Below, piece by piece: positions 26,716-35,137 of a DNA stretch of 64,000 nt. The number at the start of each line of letters is the position of its first letter. Position 1 is the stretch's first letter. The stretch lies in the NCBI GenBank assembly GCA_024636345.1, contig JAGXHG010000005.1, forward strand, positions 24,784 through 88,783. Reading direction: 5' to 3'. The stretch comes from Desulfobulbaceae bacterium (GTDB lineage: Bacteria; Desulfobacterota; Desulfobulbia; Desulfobulbales; Desulfocapsaceae). The notes under the pieces were generated by a model that worked only from the letters and a program-made list of their open reading frames with translations, was not told the origin of the DNA and ran no database searches. Both the position numbers and the translations under genes were made by a program.

Positions 26716-29136
26716 ATGGACCTAGAGCGAGTAACTTTCAAAAATCTTGTGGATCTTAACGAGCTGAAACTTCTTTTTGAGAAATTTTCTGCTGCTACAG
26801 GCTTTACAACTGCCTTGATTGATCATGCCACGAATGAAGTGTTGCTTGCTACTGGTTGGCGTGACATTTGTGCTAATTTCCACAGAGCATGTCCAAAGTC
26901 CCAAGAGTATTGTAAGGCCAGTAACAAGGAGCTTACTTCTGGGTTACCTCATGTTGGGGAGATTCGCATCCATCATTGTAAAAATGGCCTTGTCGATGGA
27001 AGCACCCCTATCATCATTCAGGGTAAGCACTTTGCCAGCCTGTTTACAGGCCAGATACTCTTTGCGCCGCCTGATATAGAGCAATTTAAGATACAGGCGA
27101 AGCAATACGGCTATGATGAACAGGCATATCTTGCGAGCCTTGCTGAGGTTCCTGTTGTCAGTGAAGAAAAGTTCACCGTTATGCTGCAATACCTGGCACA
27201 AACGGCTTCAATGATTGTCCAAATGGGTTTATCCAACGTTGAGTCCAAAAAGGAATCAACAAGCAAGGAAGCCCTTCTGCAGAGTGTTTTTAGGTCAGCG
27301 CCAGTAGGCATCGGGGTTGTTGTCAATCGTGTTTTTACGTGGACAAACAAAAGGCTGTCCGAAATTACTGGTTATAGCAGCGCCGAACTTGAAGGGCAGA
27401 CAGCCCGTATGCTCTATTCAAGCGAAGAGGAATTTGCATTGGTTGGACGAGAAAAATATGTGCAAATAAAAAAGTACGGCACAGGTTCTGTGGAAACACG
27501 CTTCAAACGGAAAGATGGCTCTATTATCAACGTTCTTCTCAGCTCAACCCCCATTGACCAGCAGGATCTGACTGCTGCAGTTACATTCACAGTATTAGAC
27601 ATTACAGGACGCAAAAAAGTTGAAGATGAACTAATCAGAGCTAAAGAGGAATGGGTTTCAACATTTGATGCCATGTCAGACATCATCACCATTCAAGATA
27701 AGGATATGCACATTGTTCGCGCCAATAAAGCAGCTCATCAGTTTTTTCAAACAAAGTACGGAGAACTGAATGGCAGACACTGCTATGATATCTTTACCGG
27801 CGTATCTGCCACATGCTCTGGTTGTCCTTTGGTAGAGACACTCCAGGATAGAGAAGGACATTCAAATATCATTATCCATAAAAATCTGGGGAAAATATTC
27901 CATGTATCCTCTGCCATAATCCCTGCTGAGAATGGGGATATTCAGTATATCGTCCATGTTGCCAAGGATATCACTGAGCAGAAGAAAATGGAGGAGGAAC
28001 TTTTTCAGGCTAATAAAATGGAAGCAATAGGTACTCTGGCTGGCGGCATTGCCCATGATTTTAATAATATCCTGGCAGCTATTCTTGGTTTTTCAGAGTT
28101 TGCCAAGCGCGATCTACCAGAGGAGAGTAAGGCAAGACAGGATATTGAGCAAGTCATCAGCTCAGGCCAGCGGGCAGCTGAACTCGTCAAACAGATTCTC
28201 ACCTTCAGCCGCAAGGCCGATCTGCAACTACACCTTTTCCAGCCCCATTTGATTATCAAAGAGGCATTGAAGATGTTGCGGTCAACATTGCCTACCACAA
28301 TTATCATCGAGGAGCATATTGATCCGGAAAGTGGTTCCATTCTGGCAAATCCGACGAATATTCACCAGATCGTAGTGAATCTCTGCACCAATGCCTATCA
28401 TGCCATGGAAAATGAAAAGGGCACCTTAACCGTCTCCTTATCGCGTACAGAAATACGAAAAGAAGACAGTGTTGAAAGCGATGTCTCACCAGGGCCTTTT
28501 ATTGAGTTATCCATCCAGGATACAGGTCAGGGCATGGATAAGAAAACGATGGCACGAATCTTTGAACCCTATTTTACGACCAAAGATGTTGGCAAGGGGT
28601 GTGGTCTCGGACTGGCGGTTATACACGGAATTGTCAAAAGCCTTCACGGCTTTATTCGGGTAGAGAGTGAATTTGGTAAAGGTTCCACCTTCCATGTTTA
28701 CATTCCCGCTTTGGAAGAGGTTGCTGCCACTTCTGTAACGATCGAGCAAGAAAGTATTCCCGGGGGCACAGAGCGGATTCTGGTTGTTGATGACGAAAGT
28801 ATCATTGTCAACATGAACGCGATGATTTTAGAACAACTCGGTTACACGGTTACAGCGACCACAAGCAGTATAGAGGCACTGGAGAAAATCCGTACCCATG
28901 CAGACGATTTTGACCTGGTCATAACCGATCAGACCATGCCCAATCTATCCGGTGTAGAAATGGCACAGGAAATTCTAAAAATAAAACCGGACATGCAGAT
29001 CATACTGTGTTCAGGTTACAGCTCGGTCATTACAGAAGAAGGTGCTTTGGCATTGGGTATTAAAAAATATGCCATGAAACCTGTAAGCCTAAAAATACTT
29101 GCCCAAATTGTCAGAGAGGTGCTGGATAAAAATTAA
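26716..29136 (+). CDS. Hybrid sensor histidine kinase with PocR domain
   Basis: The roughly 806-residue cytoplasmic protein has, in order: a PocR ligand-binding domain (about 1-170, with Cys/His-rich ANFHRACPKSQEYCKASN and IHHCKNGL), two PAS domains (about 190-300 and 310-425), a HisKA box (GGIAHDFNNI, His near 446), a HATPase_c domain (DTGQGMD, GCGLGLAV), and a C-terminal receiver domain (VVDDES; phospho-Asp in VITDQTMPN near 736). PocR domains bind small organic ligands. No separate output domain exists, so it must pass phosphate to another protein. ATG 26716 with GGAG upstream is preferred to TTG 26668. It is divergent to the aor region and may control it. Confidence 0.9.
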   Translation: MDLERVTFKNLVDLNELKLLFEKFSAATGFTTALIDHATNEVLLATGWRDICANFHRACPKSQEYCKASNKELTSGLPHVGEIRIHHCKNGLVDGSTPIIIQGKHFASLFTGQILFAPPDIEQFKIQAKQYGYDEQAYLASLAEVPVVSEEKFTVMLQYLAQTASMIVQMGLSNVESKKESTSKEALLQSVFRSAPVGIGVVVNRVFTWTNKRLSEITGYSSAELEGQTARMLYSSEEEFALVGREKYVQIKKYGTGSVETRFKRKDGSIINVLLSSTPIDQQDLTAAVTFTVLDITGRKKVEDELIRAKEEWVSTFDAMSDIITIQDKDMHIVRANKAAHQFFQTKYGELNGRHCYDIFTGVSATCSGCPLVETLQDREGHSNIIIHKNLGKIFHVSSAIIPAENGDIQYIVHVAKDITEQKKMEEELFQANKMEAIGTLAGGIAHDFNNILAAILGFSEFAKRDLPEESKARQDIEQVISSGQRAAELVKQILTFSRKADLQLHLFQPHLIIKEALKMLRSTLPTTIIIEEHIDPESGSILANPTNIHQIVVNLCTNAYHAMENEKGTLTVSLSRTEIRKEDSVESDVSPGPFIELSIQDTGQGMDKKTMARIFEPYFTTKDVGKGCGLGLAVIHGIVKSLHGFIRVESEFGKGSTFHVYIPALEEVAATSVTIEQESIPGGTERILVVDDESIIVNMNAMILEQLGYTVTATTSSIEALEKIRTHADDFDLVITDQTMPNLSGVEMAQEILKIKPDMQIILCSGYSSVITEEGALALGIKKYAMKPVSLKILAQIVREVLDKN

Positions 29137-29150
29137 ATGACGCATTAAGT

Positions 29151-29545
29151 TTAAGCTTCCCCAGTCTGCCAAAGTTGAACATCTGCGATCACTTTTTTAT
29201 TTTGATCTGGTTGAGAAAGGGAAAGGATTGTGTTTGTGAGCCTCACCCACAATCTGGACATGCCAATCTTAGAATTTTCGGGCTTCCGATGTGTTGTTTC
29301 CGGAACTGCTCCGGGGTCAAATTGCCCATACTTTTTCTTCCAGATGCAAAAGGTGGTATCAGAAATGCCCATCTTTCGACAGACCTCTGCCACCTTTGTC
29401 CCGTTTCTGCCTGTCTAAGCGCAAATGCAATCTGCTCATCCGTAAATTTTGATGTTTTCATGGCAAAACGTCTCCTCCTTTAAGGAATCATTTTGCCCGA
29501 ATTCTCTAGTTTTGGCTTGTCCAATTTTTAGGGGGGAGGTCAGTC
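29151..29545 (-). mobile_element. Remnant of an IS3-family insertion sequence (orfA with frameshift)
   Basis: The minus strand from 29461 encodes MKTSKFTDEQIAFALRQAETG, the start of an IS3-family (IS407-like) orfA. It then shifts frame to KVAEVCRKMGISDTTFCIWKKKYG, the helix-turn-helix continuation. The left terminal repeat lies at about 29525-29545 (TGACCTCCCCCCTAAAAATTGG on the minus strand in two parts). orfB is missing, so the element is truncated at about 29151 and inactive. It lies between the sensor kinase and tupC. Confidence 0.75.
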
Positions 29546-29603
29546 AAATTACAATAAGGCGTCTTGATATCTCATTTTTTAAATGTGATTTGACACGGAG
29601 ATA

Positions 29604-30629
29604 TCAATTGGAAAGAATTACAGCATCTTCAGCGATGGAAACGGCAACAGTATCGCCAATTCCAGGACGGAGGGAATTATACTTTTCGCGCTTAAGAAGA
29701 ACCGTCAAAAGGAACCCGACATCAACCACGGTTCGGACCCTGGCTGACTCTTCCATAAGCTGTACAACCTTGCCCTGCAAACAATGGCCAGCCCCTGAGA
29801 TTTTTTCACCAGCATAGAGCTCAATTCTTTCCGGATCAATAAAGAGCCGTGAGGTGCCAGCGGCAGATCCTGCTTGGGTCGAGGAGAGAAGAATCCAGGT
29901 GTTGCCAGGAAGGTGACAGTGAACCTGCTTGTCGTTGGTATGTTCTATTTTGCAGGGAAAGGTGTTTTCGTAGCTTGTCGACACGAGACGACCCTTGTTA
30001 AGAACAAGGGTATGGTGAGCCAGGCCTGCGGCAAGGAGGCGATCATGGGTCGTGAAGACAATGGTGATTTTTTTGGTTTCATTGATCTGTTTGAGTAAGG
30101 CAATGATGGCTGCCTGATTTTCGATATCGACACTGGCAGTGGGCTCATCGCAGAGAAAGACCTTGGGAGAAAGGGCCAAGGCCCGGGCCAGGGCAATGCG
30201 CTGGGTTTCACCACCGGACAGGGTGTGCGCCGGAGCATGTTTAAAGGAAGCCATGTCCACCAGCTCAAGGACTTCGTCAATGATATGCTCTCTTTCTGCC
30301 CCTTCCACCTTTCTTATTTTTAAGCCGAACTCCAGATTTCTATAGACAGAGTTCGTAAAAAGGACCGGATATTGATCCAGAACAACAACCTCTTTCCGCA
30401 AAGGCTGCAAATCCCTTTCTTGAAAGCGGACAGCTTTGCCGAGAAAATCAAGGTGACCCGAGGTAGGCTGATCCAGAAAACCGAGAATATTAAGGAGAGT
30501 GGTCTTGCCGGCCCCATTGGGGCCAAGGAGTCCATAGATTCGACCGGCTTCCAGTTCCAGGTGGTCAATGTCTAAAATGGGCTGATCGTTGTATGATTTG
30601 GTCAGATTATGAATCGCATACACTTTCAT
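29604..30629 (-). CDS. tupC: Tungstate ABC transporter, ATP-binding protein
   Basis: The 341-residue cytoplasmic ATPase drives tungstate import. Walker A GPNGAGKTT (36-44), the signature LSGGETQRIALARALA, and Walker B VFLCDEPTASVD are complete. The last 130 residues form a TOBE-type oxyanion-binding domain. It overlaps the permease gene by 4 bases (ATGA) and follows tupA, so the operon order is tupA-tupB-tupC. Assignment to tungstate rather than molybdate rests on the TupA sequence and the AOR cluster close by. Confidence 0.92.
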   Translation of the reverse strand: MKVYAIHNLTKSYNDQPILDIDHLELEAGRIYGLLGPNGAGKTTLLNILGFLDQPTSGHLDFLGKAVRFQERDLQPLRKEVVVLDQYPVLFTNSVYRNLEFGLKIRKVEGAEREHIIDEVLELVDMASFKHAPAHTLSGGETQRIALARALALSPKVFLCDEPTASVDIENQAAIIALLKQINETKKITIVFTTHDRLLAAGLAHHTLVLNKGRLVSTSYENTFPCKIEHTNDKQVHCHLPGNTWILLSSTQAGSAAGTSRLFIDPERIELYAGEKISGAGHCLQGKVVQLMEESARVRTVVDVGFLLTVLLKREKYNSLRPGIGDTVAVSIAEDAVILSN

Positions 30630-31321
30630 GTTCGATACTTGCCCTGGAAAAAGTGAAAGAGAATATTCATTCCAAAACTAAGGGTCATCAAAACAATGCC
30701 CAGCGCCACTGCAAGAGAGAAAGCGCCTTTATCGTATTCAAGGGCCATGGCGGTTGTCATGGTGCGGGTAAATCCTTGGATGTTGCCGCCCAGCATCATC
30801 GCGATGCCCACCTCGGAAATAACCCGGCCAAACGCGGCGACGATTGCTGCCGTTATCCCGAAGCGTGCCTCAAAAAGAATGACCTTGGCTGTCTGAACCC
30901 GATTGGCACCTAATGTCATGGCTGTACGGCGATAACGATCATCTATCTTGCTTATGGCAGCGATGGTTAAGGCGCTCACCAGTGGGATAATGAGAATAAT
31001 CTGACCGATTATTATAGCCTCTTGGGTATAGAGCAGATCAAGGGGGCCAAGGATGCCGCGTCGCGAAACAAAGGCATATACCACCAGGCCAATTACCACC
31101 GTGGGTAATGCCAGTAAGGTGTTAAGGACCGTAATGACCAGATGTTTACCGGGAAACCGCCTTAAAGCGATGAAGAATCCGGTCGGCACCCCGACAAGTG
31201 CAGCAATGACGGTAGAGGCGCAACTCACCTGTAAGGAAACCTTTATAATAGCCAGCATCTCTCTGTCGAGAGAAAAAACGAGCAATAGCGCCGAAAAAAG
31301 GCTGTCAATAAGAATGTCCAT
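30626..31321 (-). CDS. tupB: Tungstate ABC transporter, permease
   Basis: The 231-residue inner-membrane protein has about five to six hydrophobic segments and the EAA-type loop (GANRVQTAKVILFEARFGI) that contacts the ATPase. TupB is short and typically 220-240 residues, matching here. It forms the channel through which tungstate delivered by TupA passes, with energy from TupC. A strong hairpin between tupA and tupB probably lowers its transcription relative to tupA. Confidence 0.92.
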   Translation of the reverse strand: MDILIDSLFSALLLVFSLDREMLAIIKVSLQVSCASTVIAALVGVPTGFFIALRRFPGKHLVITVLNTLLALPTVVIGLVVYAFVSRRGILGPLDLLYTQEAIIIGQIILIIPLVSALTIAAISKIDDRYRRTAMTLGANRVQTAKVILFEARFGITAAIVAAFGRVISEVGIAMMLGGNIQGFTRTMTTAMALEYDKGAFSLAVALGIVLMTLSFGMNILFHFFQGKYRT

Positions 31322-31344
31322 TAGGGCTTATCCTATAAAAAACA

Positions 31345-31379
31345 AACAAATGGGCACCTTGAAAAGGTGCCCATTTGTT
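31345..31379 (-). terminator. Intra-operon terminator between tupA and tupB
   Basis: A perfect 16-base inverted repeat (31345-31360, 31364-31379) with a GAA loop stands 16 bases after the tupA stop. On the minus strand it is followed by TGTTTTTTAT. This is a complete intrinsic terminator within an operon, usual where the binding protein is needed in excess of the membrane parts. Confidence 0.85.
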
Positions 31380-31395
31380 AAGTGGACCATTAACC

Positions 31396-32286
31396 CTACT
31401 TTACGACATCAGGATAAAATAGCTGTTTGCCAAGCACGCGATAGTCACTGATGAGCTTTTGGCCTCGGGCGGAGGTAATCCACTTGGTAAATTGCTCTGC
31501 CAGGTCATTTTTTACATGGGGATGTTTTGCCGGATTAACCGGGATAATCCCATACGGGTTTGCCAAAGCGTCACCACCTTCACAGAGGACATCCAACGCA
31601 ATTGGAAGGTCACGGCCAAATTTGTATTTTATGTACGTGCCGCGATCAGCCAGGATGTAGGCCTGTTTTTCATCGGCAAAGGTCAGGGCCTTACCCATTC
31701 CCTGACCTATTGAAAGATACCAGTCTCCTGATGGTTTTTCATAGTTCACCAGTTTTTTTATGCCTTTTTCGATAAGGGTTTGAGACCCCTGTTCCAGGGG
31801 TATGCCAGTCTCCTTCCACAGGCTCTGCTCCTTAGTATGGGTGCCGGAATCGTCACCGCGTGAAACAAAAAAAGCAGAAGTAGCAGCTATTTTGCGCAGC
31901 GCTTCAGCAGCGGTGCTACAACCTCTGATTCCTGCCGGATCAGCGGCAGGGCCCAAGATTATAAAATCATTATGCATTACCGGATAGCGTTTGGTTCCAT
32001 AGCCATCACTGACGAACTTCTCTTCCCGGTCTTTGGCATGGACGAAAATAATATCAACATTGCCGTCTATGCCGTCGCGAATTGCGGCGCCTGTTCCCTT
32101 GGCAATAACCTTGACGACAATACCTGTATCCTTGGTAAATTCGGGAAGGAGAACGTCGAGCAAGCCCGAGGACTGCGTCGATGTTGTGGTAGACATCTTC
32201 AGGACCTTATCTCTTGAAATGGCCCGATCGGGTAAAGTAAAGCATAAGAGAACAACGGATAGGGACAGTAGTAACTTTTTCATCAT
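31396..32286 (-). CDS. tupA: Tungstate-binding periplasmic protein
   Basis: The approximately 296-residue exported protein captures tungstate and delivers it to TupB. A signal peptide (about 1-25) precedes the TupA hallmark STTTSTQSSGLLDVLLP, which supplies oxyanion ligands, and later RGDDSGTHTKE, another ligand loop. Translation starts at ATG 32286 (AAAGGAGC 6 bases upstream), not at the in-frame ATG 17 codons earlier. No Moco- or Tuco-type riboswitch could be recognised in the about 140-base leader. Confidence 0.93.
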   Translation of the reverse strand: MMKKLLLSLSVVLLCFTLPDRAISRDKVLKMSTTTSTQSSGLLDVLLPEFTKDTGIVVKVIAKGTGAAIRDGIDGNVDIIFVHAKDREEKFVSDGYGTKRYPVMHNDFIILGPAADPAGIRGCSTAAEALRKIAATSAFFVSRGDDSGTHTKEQSLWKETGIPLEQGSQTLIEKGIKKLVNYEKPSGDWYLSIGQGMGKALTFADEKQAYILADRGTYIKYKFGRDLPIALDVLCEGGDALANPYGIIPVNPAKHPHVKNDLAEQFTKWITSARGQKLISDYRVLGKQLFYPDVVK

Positions 32287-32427
32287 CTGCTCCTTTGGGG
32301 TGTGTAAGAATCTAAATGGTTGCAGTGCAAATAACAAAGTCGGCGCTGCAATTTAGCTCCAAACCTCGCGCAAAGCTACAATTTTTGGCAAAATTTTTGA
32401 AAAAACAGGCTTAAAGACAAAAAAAAG

Positions 32428-32454
32428 GGGGTTAAGCCAAAATGACTTAACCCC
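32428..32454 (-). terminator. Terminator of the tRNA-Arg gene
   Basis: On the minus strand, 11 bases after the CCA end of the tRNA fragment, a 9-base hairpin (GGGGTTAAG and its complement, loop 9 bases) is followed by a run of eight T. It is the original terminator of the tRNA gene and remains on the chromosomal side. Confidence 0.8.
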
Positions 32455-32464
32455 TTGTATTTAC

Positions 32465-32510
32465 TGGTGCACCAGGAGGGATTCGGACCCCCGACCTACG
32501 GATTCGTAGT
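32465..32510 (-). other. 3' part of tRNA-Arg(ACG) gene at the element's left end (attL)
   Basis: Reading the minus strand: anticodon loop CTACGAA (anticodon ACG), a TCC.. stem half, a T-arm (GGGGG / CCCTC), acceptor half CTGGTGC, A and CCA. The 5' half is absent; upstream sequence (TTTTCAGA) gives only a partial anticodon stem. The T-loop reads TCCGAAT instead of TTCGAAT. This is what remains when an element integrates at a tRNA 3' end and a copy of the same segment restores the tRNA at the other border, which would be right of the window. The core crossover would lie in or near 32480-32510. Confidence 0.72.
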
Positions 32511-32580
32511 CTGAAAATTCGGTTTTTGCTCTAATGATTTCAATAAGTTACGTGTGTTTTTTTCTCGCCAACTATGACCT

Positions 32581-32600
32581 AAACGCGCCTAAACGCGCCT
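32581..32600. repeat. Tandem AAACGCGCCT repeats near attL
   Basis: Two direct tandem copies of AAACGCGCCT lie between the tRNA fragment and the end of the integrase gene, with a related GCGCGCCT at about 32626-32633. The position fits arm-type binding sites for the integrase or excisionase. That function is an inference. Confidence 0.4.
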
Positions 32601-32632
32601 TATATGGTGTGATATAGCTCAATATGCGCGCC

Positions 32633-33703
32633 TCAGTCGTCCAAGGCGTTTACAGCCTTGCGATCAGTTGTTGGGATTAAATGTGAATAAATGTCAGCCG
32701 TAATCTGGATCGAATGGTGGCCGAGTTGCCGTTGGATGTAAATGAGCGGCTGGCCTTGCTCCAGCATCAAAGAAGCATATGTATGTCGTAAATCATGCAC
32801 TCTCATCTTCTGCAAGCCTGCTAATTCAAGTATTTTGTCAAATGTCCTACGTCGCCATGCGGTCGCGTCTAAGGTCTCAGATTTTATTCCTGGAAAAACC
32901 CATTTGCTTTTAGCCTCGGACTTTCTTTCTCTTAAAACTACGGATAACTGATTGCTCATGTCAATGTTGCGGGACTTGCCTGATTTTGGAGTGTCAATGA
33001 CAGTGCGCGATTTTGCTCGCCTAACGGTTATGATCGCTTTATCAAAGTCAATATCATCCCAATTTAAGGCAACTGCTTCACCAATTCTCATCCCTGTACG
33101 AGCAAGCAAAAGTGCTAATGGGTAGTGTGCAGGTTTGTGTTTCAAAAATGTGTCAAGGAGCCTTGTCAGTACTTCTTTTGTGAGGAATATCGGCACCACA
33201 TTGGATTTATGTGCCATTTGATCCCTTGAGGTTATTCTGCCGAGCCTTGATGCTGGATTTTGGTCAATCTCGTCAGCGTCAAGGGCTACATTTAAGACGT
33301 TTGACATGCAAGCTCTTAAATGCTCTACAGTACTAAGGGATAGGCCAAATTTGAGTTTTTGTCGAAGAAAATTTTTGACATCCAAGCGGTTGATTTTATC
33401 TATATTTTTGCTTCCAAAAACAGGATTGATGTGCTTGTTCAGCATAGATTTGTAATCGGCAAGAGTCGAAGGCTTAATGGTTGCATTTGCAATGTAAATT
33501 TCACTGTATGTTACAAAGGTCTTTGTAAAGTCTTCATTGTTGAGTTGGAATGTTCCCTCAAGAATACGCCGATTGATTTCTCTGGCTGTTGAATCTGCTT
33601 GCCGCTTATCAGTGGCAACGGCAGACTTTCGTTGTCCATCGTGGTGGACTACCACATACCACCGGCCAGAGCCTTTAATTTTTTCACGGACTGTTGCTGG
33701 CAT
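32633..33703 (-). CDS. int: Tyrosine recombinase (integrase of the element)
   Basis: The 356-residue site-specific recombinase has an N-terminal arm-binding part, a core-binding SAM-like domain (about 65-160) and a catalytic domain. The active-site residues are visible: Arg in ARTGMRIGEA (near 204), H-x-x-R in HDLRHTYAS (near 300), His in LGHHS, and Tyr in DIYSHL (near 337). It would integrate and excise the element at the tRNA-Arg site 120 bases away. It lies 9 bases downstream of the CI-like gene on the same strand, so repressor and integrase are probably made from one transcript. Confidence 0.95.
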   Translation of the reverse strand: MPATVREKIKGSGRWYVVVHHDGQRKSAVATDKRQADSTAREINRRILEGTFQLNNEDFTKTFVTYSEIYIANATIKPSTLADYKSMLNKHINPVFGSKNIDKINRLDVKNFLRQKLKFGLSLSTVEHLRACMSNVLNVALDADEIDQNPASRLGRITSRDQMAHKSNVVPIFLTKEVLTRLLDTFLKHKPAHYPLALLLARTGMRIGEAVALNWDDIDFDKAIITVRRAKSRTVIDTPKSGKSRNIDMSNQLSVVLRERKSEAKSKWVFPGIKSETLDATAWRRRTFDKILELAGLQKMRVHDLRHTYASLMLEQGQPLIYIQRQLGHHSIQITADIYSHLIPTTDRKAVNALDD

Positions 33704-33712
33704 AAATAATTT

Positions 33713-34510
33713 TTAATTAACCTCGTGTCCTACCCATAATACTTCGCCAATCAAGCTGAAATTCTCTGTGTCAACGGTGTATGGTGGATAAAGTAGTGAA
33801 TTCTCACTTGTCGCAATTAACTTAGCTCCTTGGAGCGATAGCCTTTTGACCTTGACAGTCTGATCTTCACGAAACGCGTATGCCTTACCATCAATAATGT
33901 CGGTGTAATTGTTTTTGGATAAATTAACCAAGACAACATCTCCATTATATAAAAATGGGTTCATAGAATTACCTATGACCTCAAATAGTGCCATTTGGTC
34001 AGGATTCCCGTGCTTCATCAAGAAGTTCTTGTGAAACATCATGTTCGATTCAATAAGGTCTGTATCTTGAAAAGAACCATGATCGCCAGATAGTCGTGCA
34101 GCAAATTTTGGAACAGAAATAAAAACTTCGGTGTTCTGATTAAGTATATAATCAGGTCGATTTGTTTCAGAGTGAGGTAACTCTGGAGACAAGGTATTGT
34201 CAGCTCCTGATTCAAAAAGTTCTTTTTTTGTCAAATTCACAAATGATGGATAAAAGTTCTCCGGTGGGTTTCCGCTGAGTATCCATTGACCAAGCTCCAG
34301 CAGCTTTTCATAGTTCCAGCCAAGACGATCTGCAATCCTTCTTCGCGTAGTTTCATCCCCCTCTCTCCGTCCTGTTATGTAATTATTCAGAGTAGTTGTC
34401 CCTATATTGAGACTTTTGGCTATCGCATTTTGCCTTATTCCTTTAGTGGATAAAACATGTTTGGTAGCGATACTGAAAATTGCCATTATGTCAGATTTGT
34501 TATTTTCCAT
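33713..34510 (-). CDS. CI-like repressor with S24 peptidase domain
   Basis: The 265-residue protein combines an N-terminal helix-turn-helix (about 22-65, RQNAIAKSLNIGTTTLNNYITGRREG) with a C-terminal LexA/CI-type S24 domain with S182 (IGNSMNP) and K222 (VKRL). In the linker (80-150) I see no Ala-Gly or Cys-Gly cleavage dipeptide, so self-cleavage is uncertain although the Ser-Lys pair is intact. It is divergent to a Cro-like gene, which forms a lambda-like switch for element excision and transfer. An operator candidate is at 34519-34537. Confidence 0.9.
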   Translation of the reverse strand: MENNKSDIMAIFSIATKHVLSTKGIRQNAIAKSLNIGTTTLNNYITGRREGDETTRRRIADRLGWNYEKLLELGQWILSGNPPENFYPSFVNLTKKELFESGADNTLSPELPHSETNRPDYILNQNTEVFISVPKFAARLSGDHGSFQDTDLIESNMMFHKNFLMKHGNPDQMALFEVIGNSMNPFLYNGDVVLVNLSKNNYTDIIDGKAYAFREDQTVKVKRLSLQGAKLIATSENSLLYPPYTVDTENFSLIGEVLWVGHEVN

Positions 34511-34518
34511 TCCTTTAT

Positions 34519-34537
34519 TATACGCATTATGCGGATA
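34519..34537. promoter_or_regulatory. Putative operator of the CI/Cro switch
   Basis: A 19-base imperfect palindrome (TATACGCATTATGCGGATA; 8 of 9 positions pair around the central T) lies 9 bases upstream of the repressor start in the divergent intergenic region. Its place and symmetry fit a repressor dimer site for autoregulation. Confidence 0.5.
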
Positions 34538-34677
34538 AAAATAAACAAATATTATGACGATTTTTATTTACATTAATTTCACTATATGTGTATAAATGGG
34601 CATGAGTTAATGTTTTGTAATAATTACGTAGATTTTTAAGCATTATATTTGCATGATGAAGATTTTTGTTACCGAAT

Positions 34678-34920
34678 ATGAAGAATGTAAAAAAAATTAA
34701 ACAAATCGATATTGCGAAGTTTGTTGGCATTTCCCCTCAAATGATAAGTGATCTACGTTTGGGGCGACGATTCCTATCGAAAACCAAGGCAAAGAAATTG
34801 TCACTTAAAATACAAGTACCGTTTGAGACGTTGGCGTTATCAACTGGTGAGTCACTTTATCAATGGCTTGCACAAGCATATTTGAGGTCGTACCTCACAC
34901 AGAGCGAGGATAATGCATGA
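34678..34920 (+). CDS. Cro-like helix-turn-helix protein
   Basis: The 80-residue protein is essentially one helix-turn-helix domain (IKQIDIAKFVGISPQMISDLRLGRR at about 7-30), with the pattern of Cro/YdaS-like antirepressors. It is divergent to the CI-like gene across 167 AT-rich bases. ATG 34678 is preferred; a TTG four codons upstream is possible. Its stop overlaps the start of the next gene by 4 bases, so the early rightward operon begins here. Confidence 0.8.
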   Translation: MKNVKKIKQIDIAKFVGISPQMISDLRLGRRFLSKTKAKKLSLKIQVPFETLALSTGESLYQWLAQAYLRSYLTQSEDNA

Positions 34921-35132
34921 GTGGATCCTACTTGAATGGAATATCTGGTTTGCAGAAGTATCTTGGGTGTGGAAAAGGAGTGGTGTTAATGCTGATGTCT
35001 GAAGGGATGCCACGAATAAAAATTAATAGCCGTACAGTTTTCTTTCGAGCCTCGGATGTTGATGAATTTTTGGATAAATATAAAGAAAAACCAGATCGTA
35101 AGTTGATTAACCGGTTGATGGGAATCAAATAA
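34917..35132 (+). CDS. Excisionase/AlpA-like DNA-binding protein
   Basis: The 71-residue protein fits the HTH_17 excisionase type: a winged helix with LQKYLGCGKGVVLMLMSEGMPRI, then KINSRTVFFRASDVDEFLDKYK. In this position it may direct excision with the integrase or act as a transcription factor. It overlaps the Cro-like gene by 4 bases and is 5 bases from the sigma-like gene, so all are co-expressed. Confidence 0.8.
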   Translation: MSGSYLNGISGLQKYLGCGKGVVLMLMSEGMPRIKINSRTVFFRASDVDEFLDKYKEKPDRKLINRLMGIK

Positions 35133-35137
35133 TTGGA

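Noticed and set aside
32287..32427. Molybdenum or tungsten cofactor riboswitch ahead of tupA
   Set aside because: I looked for the conserved stems and found only a weak 6-base inverted repeat. There is not enough to call it.
32465..32510. A functional tRNA-Arg
   Set aside because: The 5' half and D-arm are absent, and the anticodon stem does not pair fully. It is an integration remnant.
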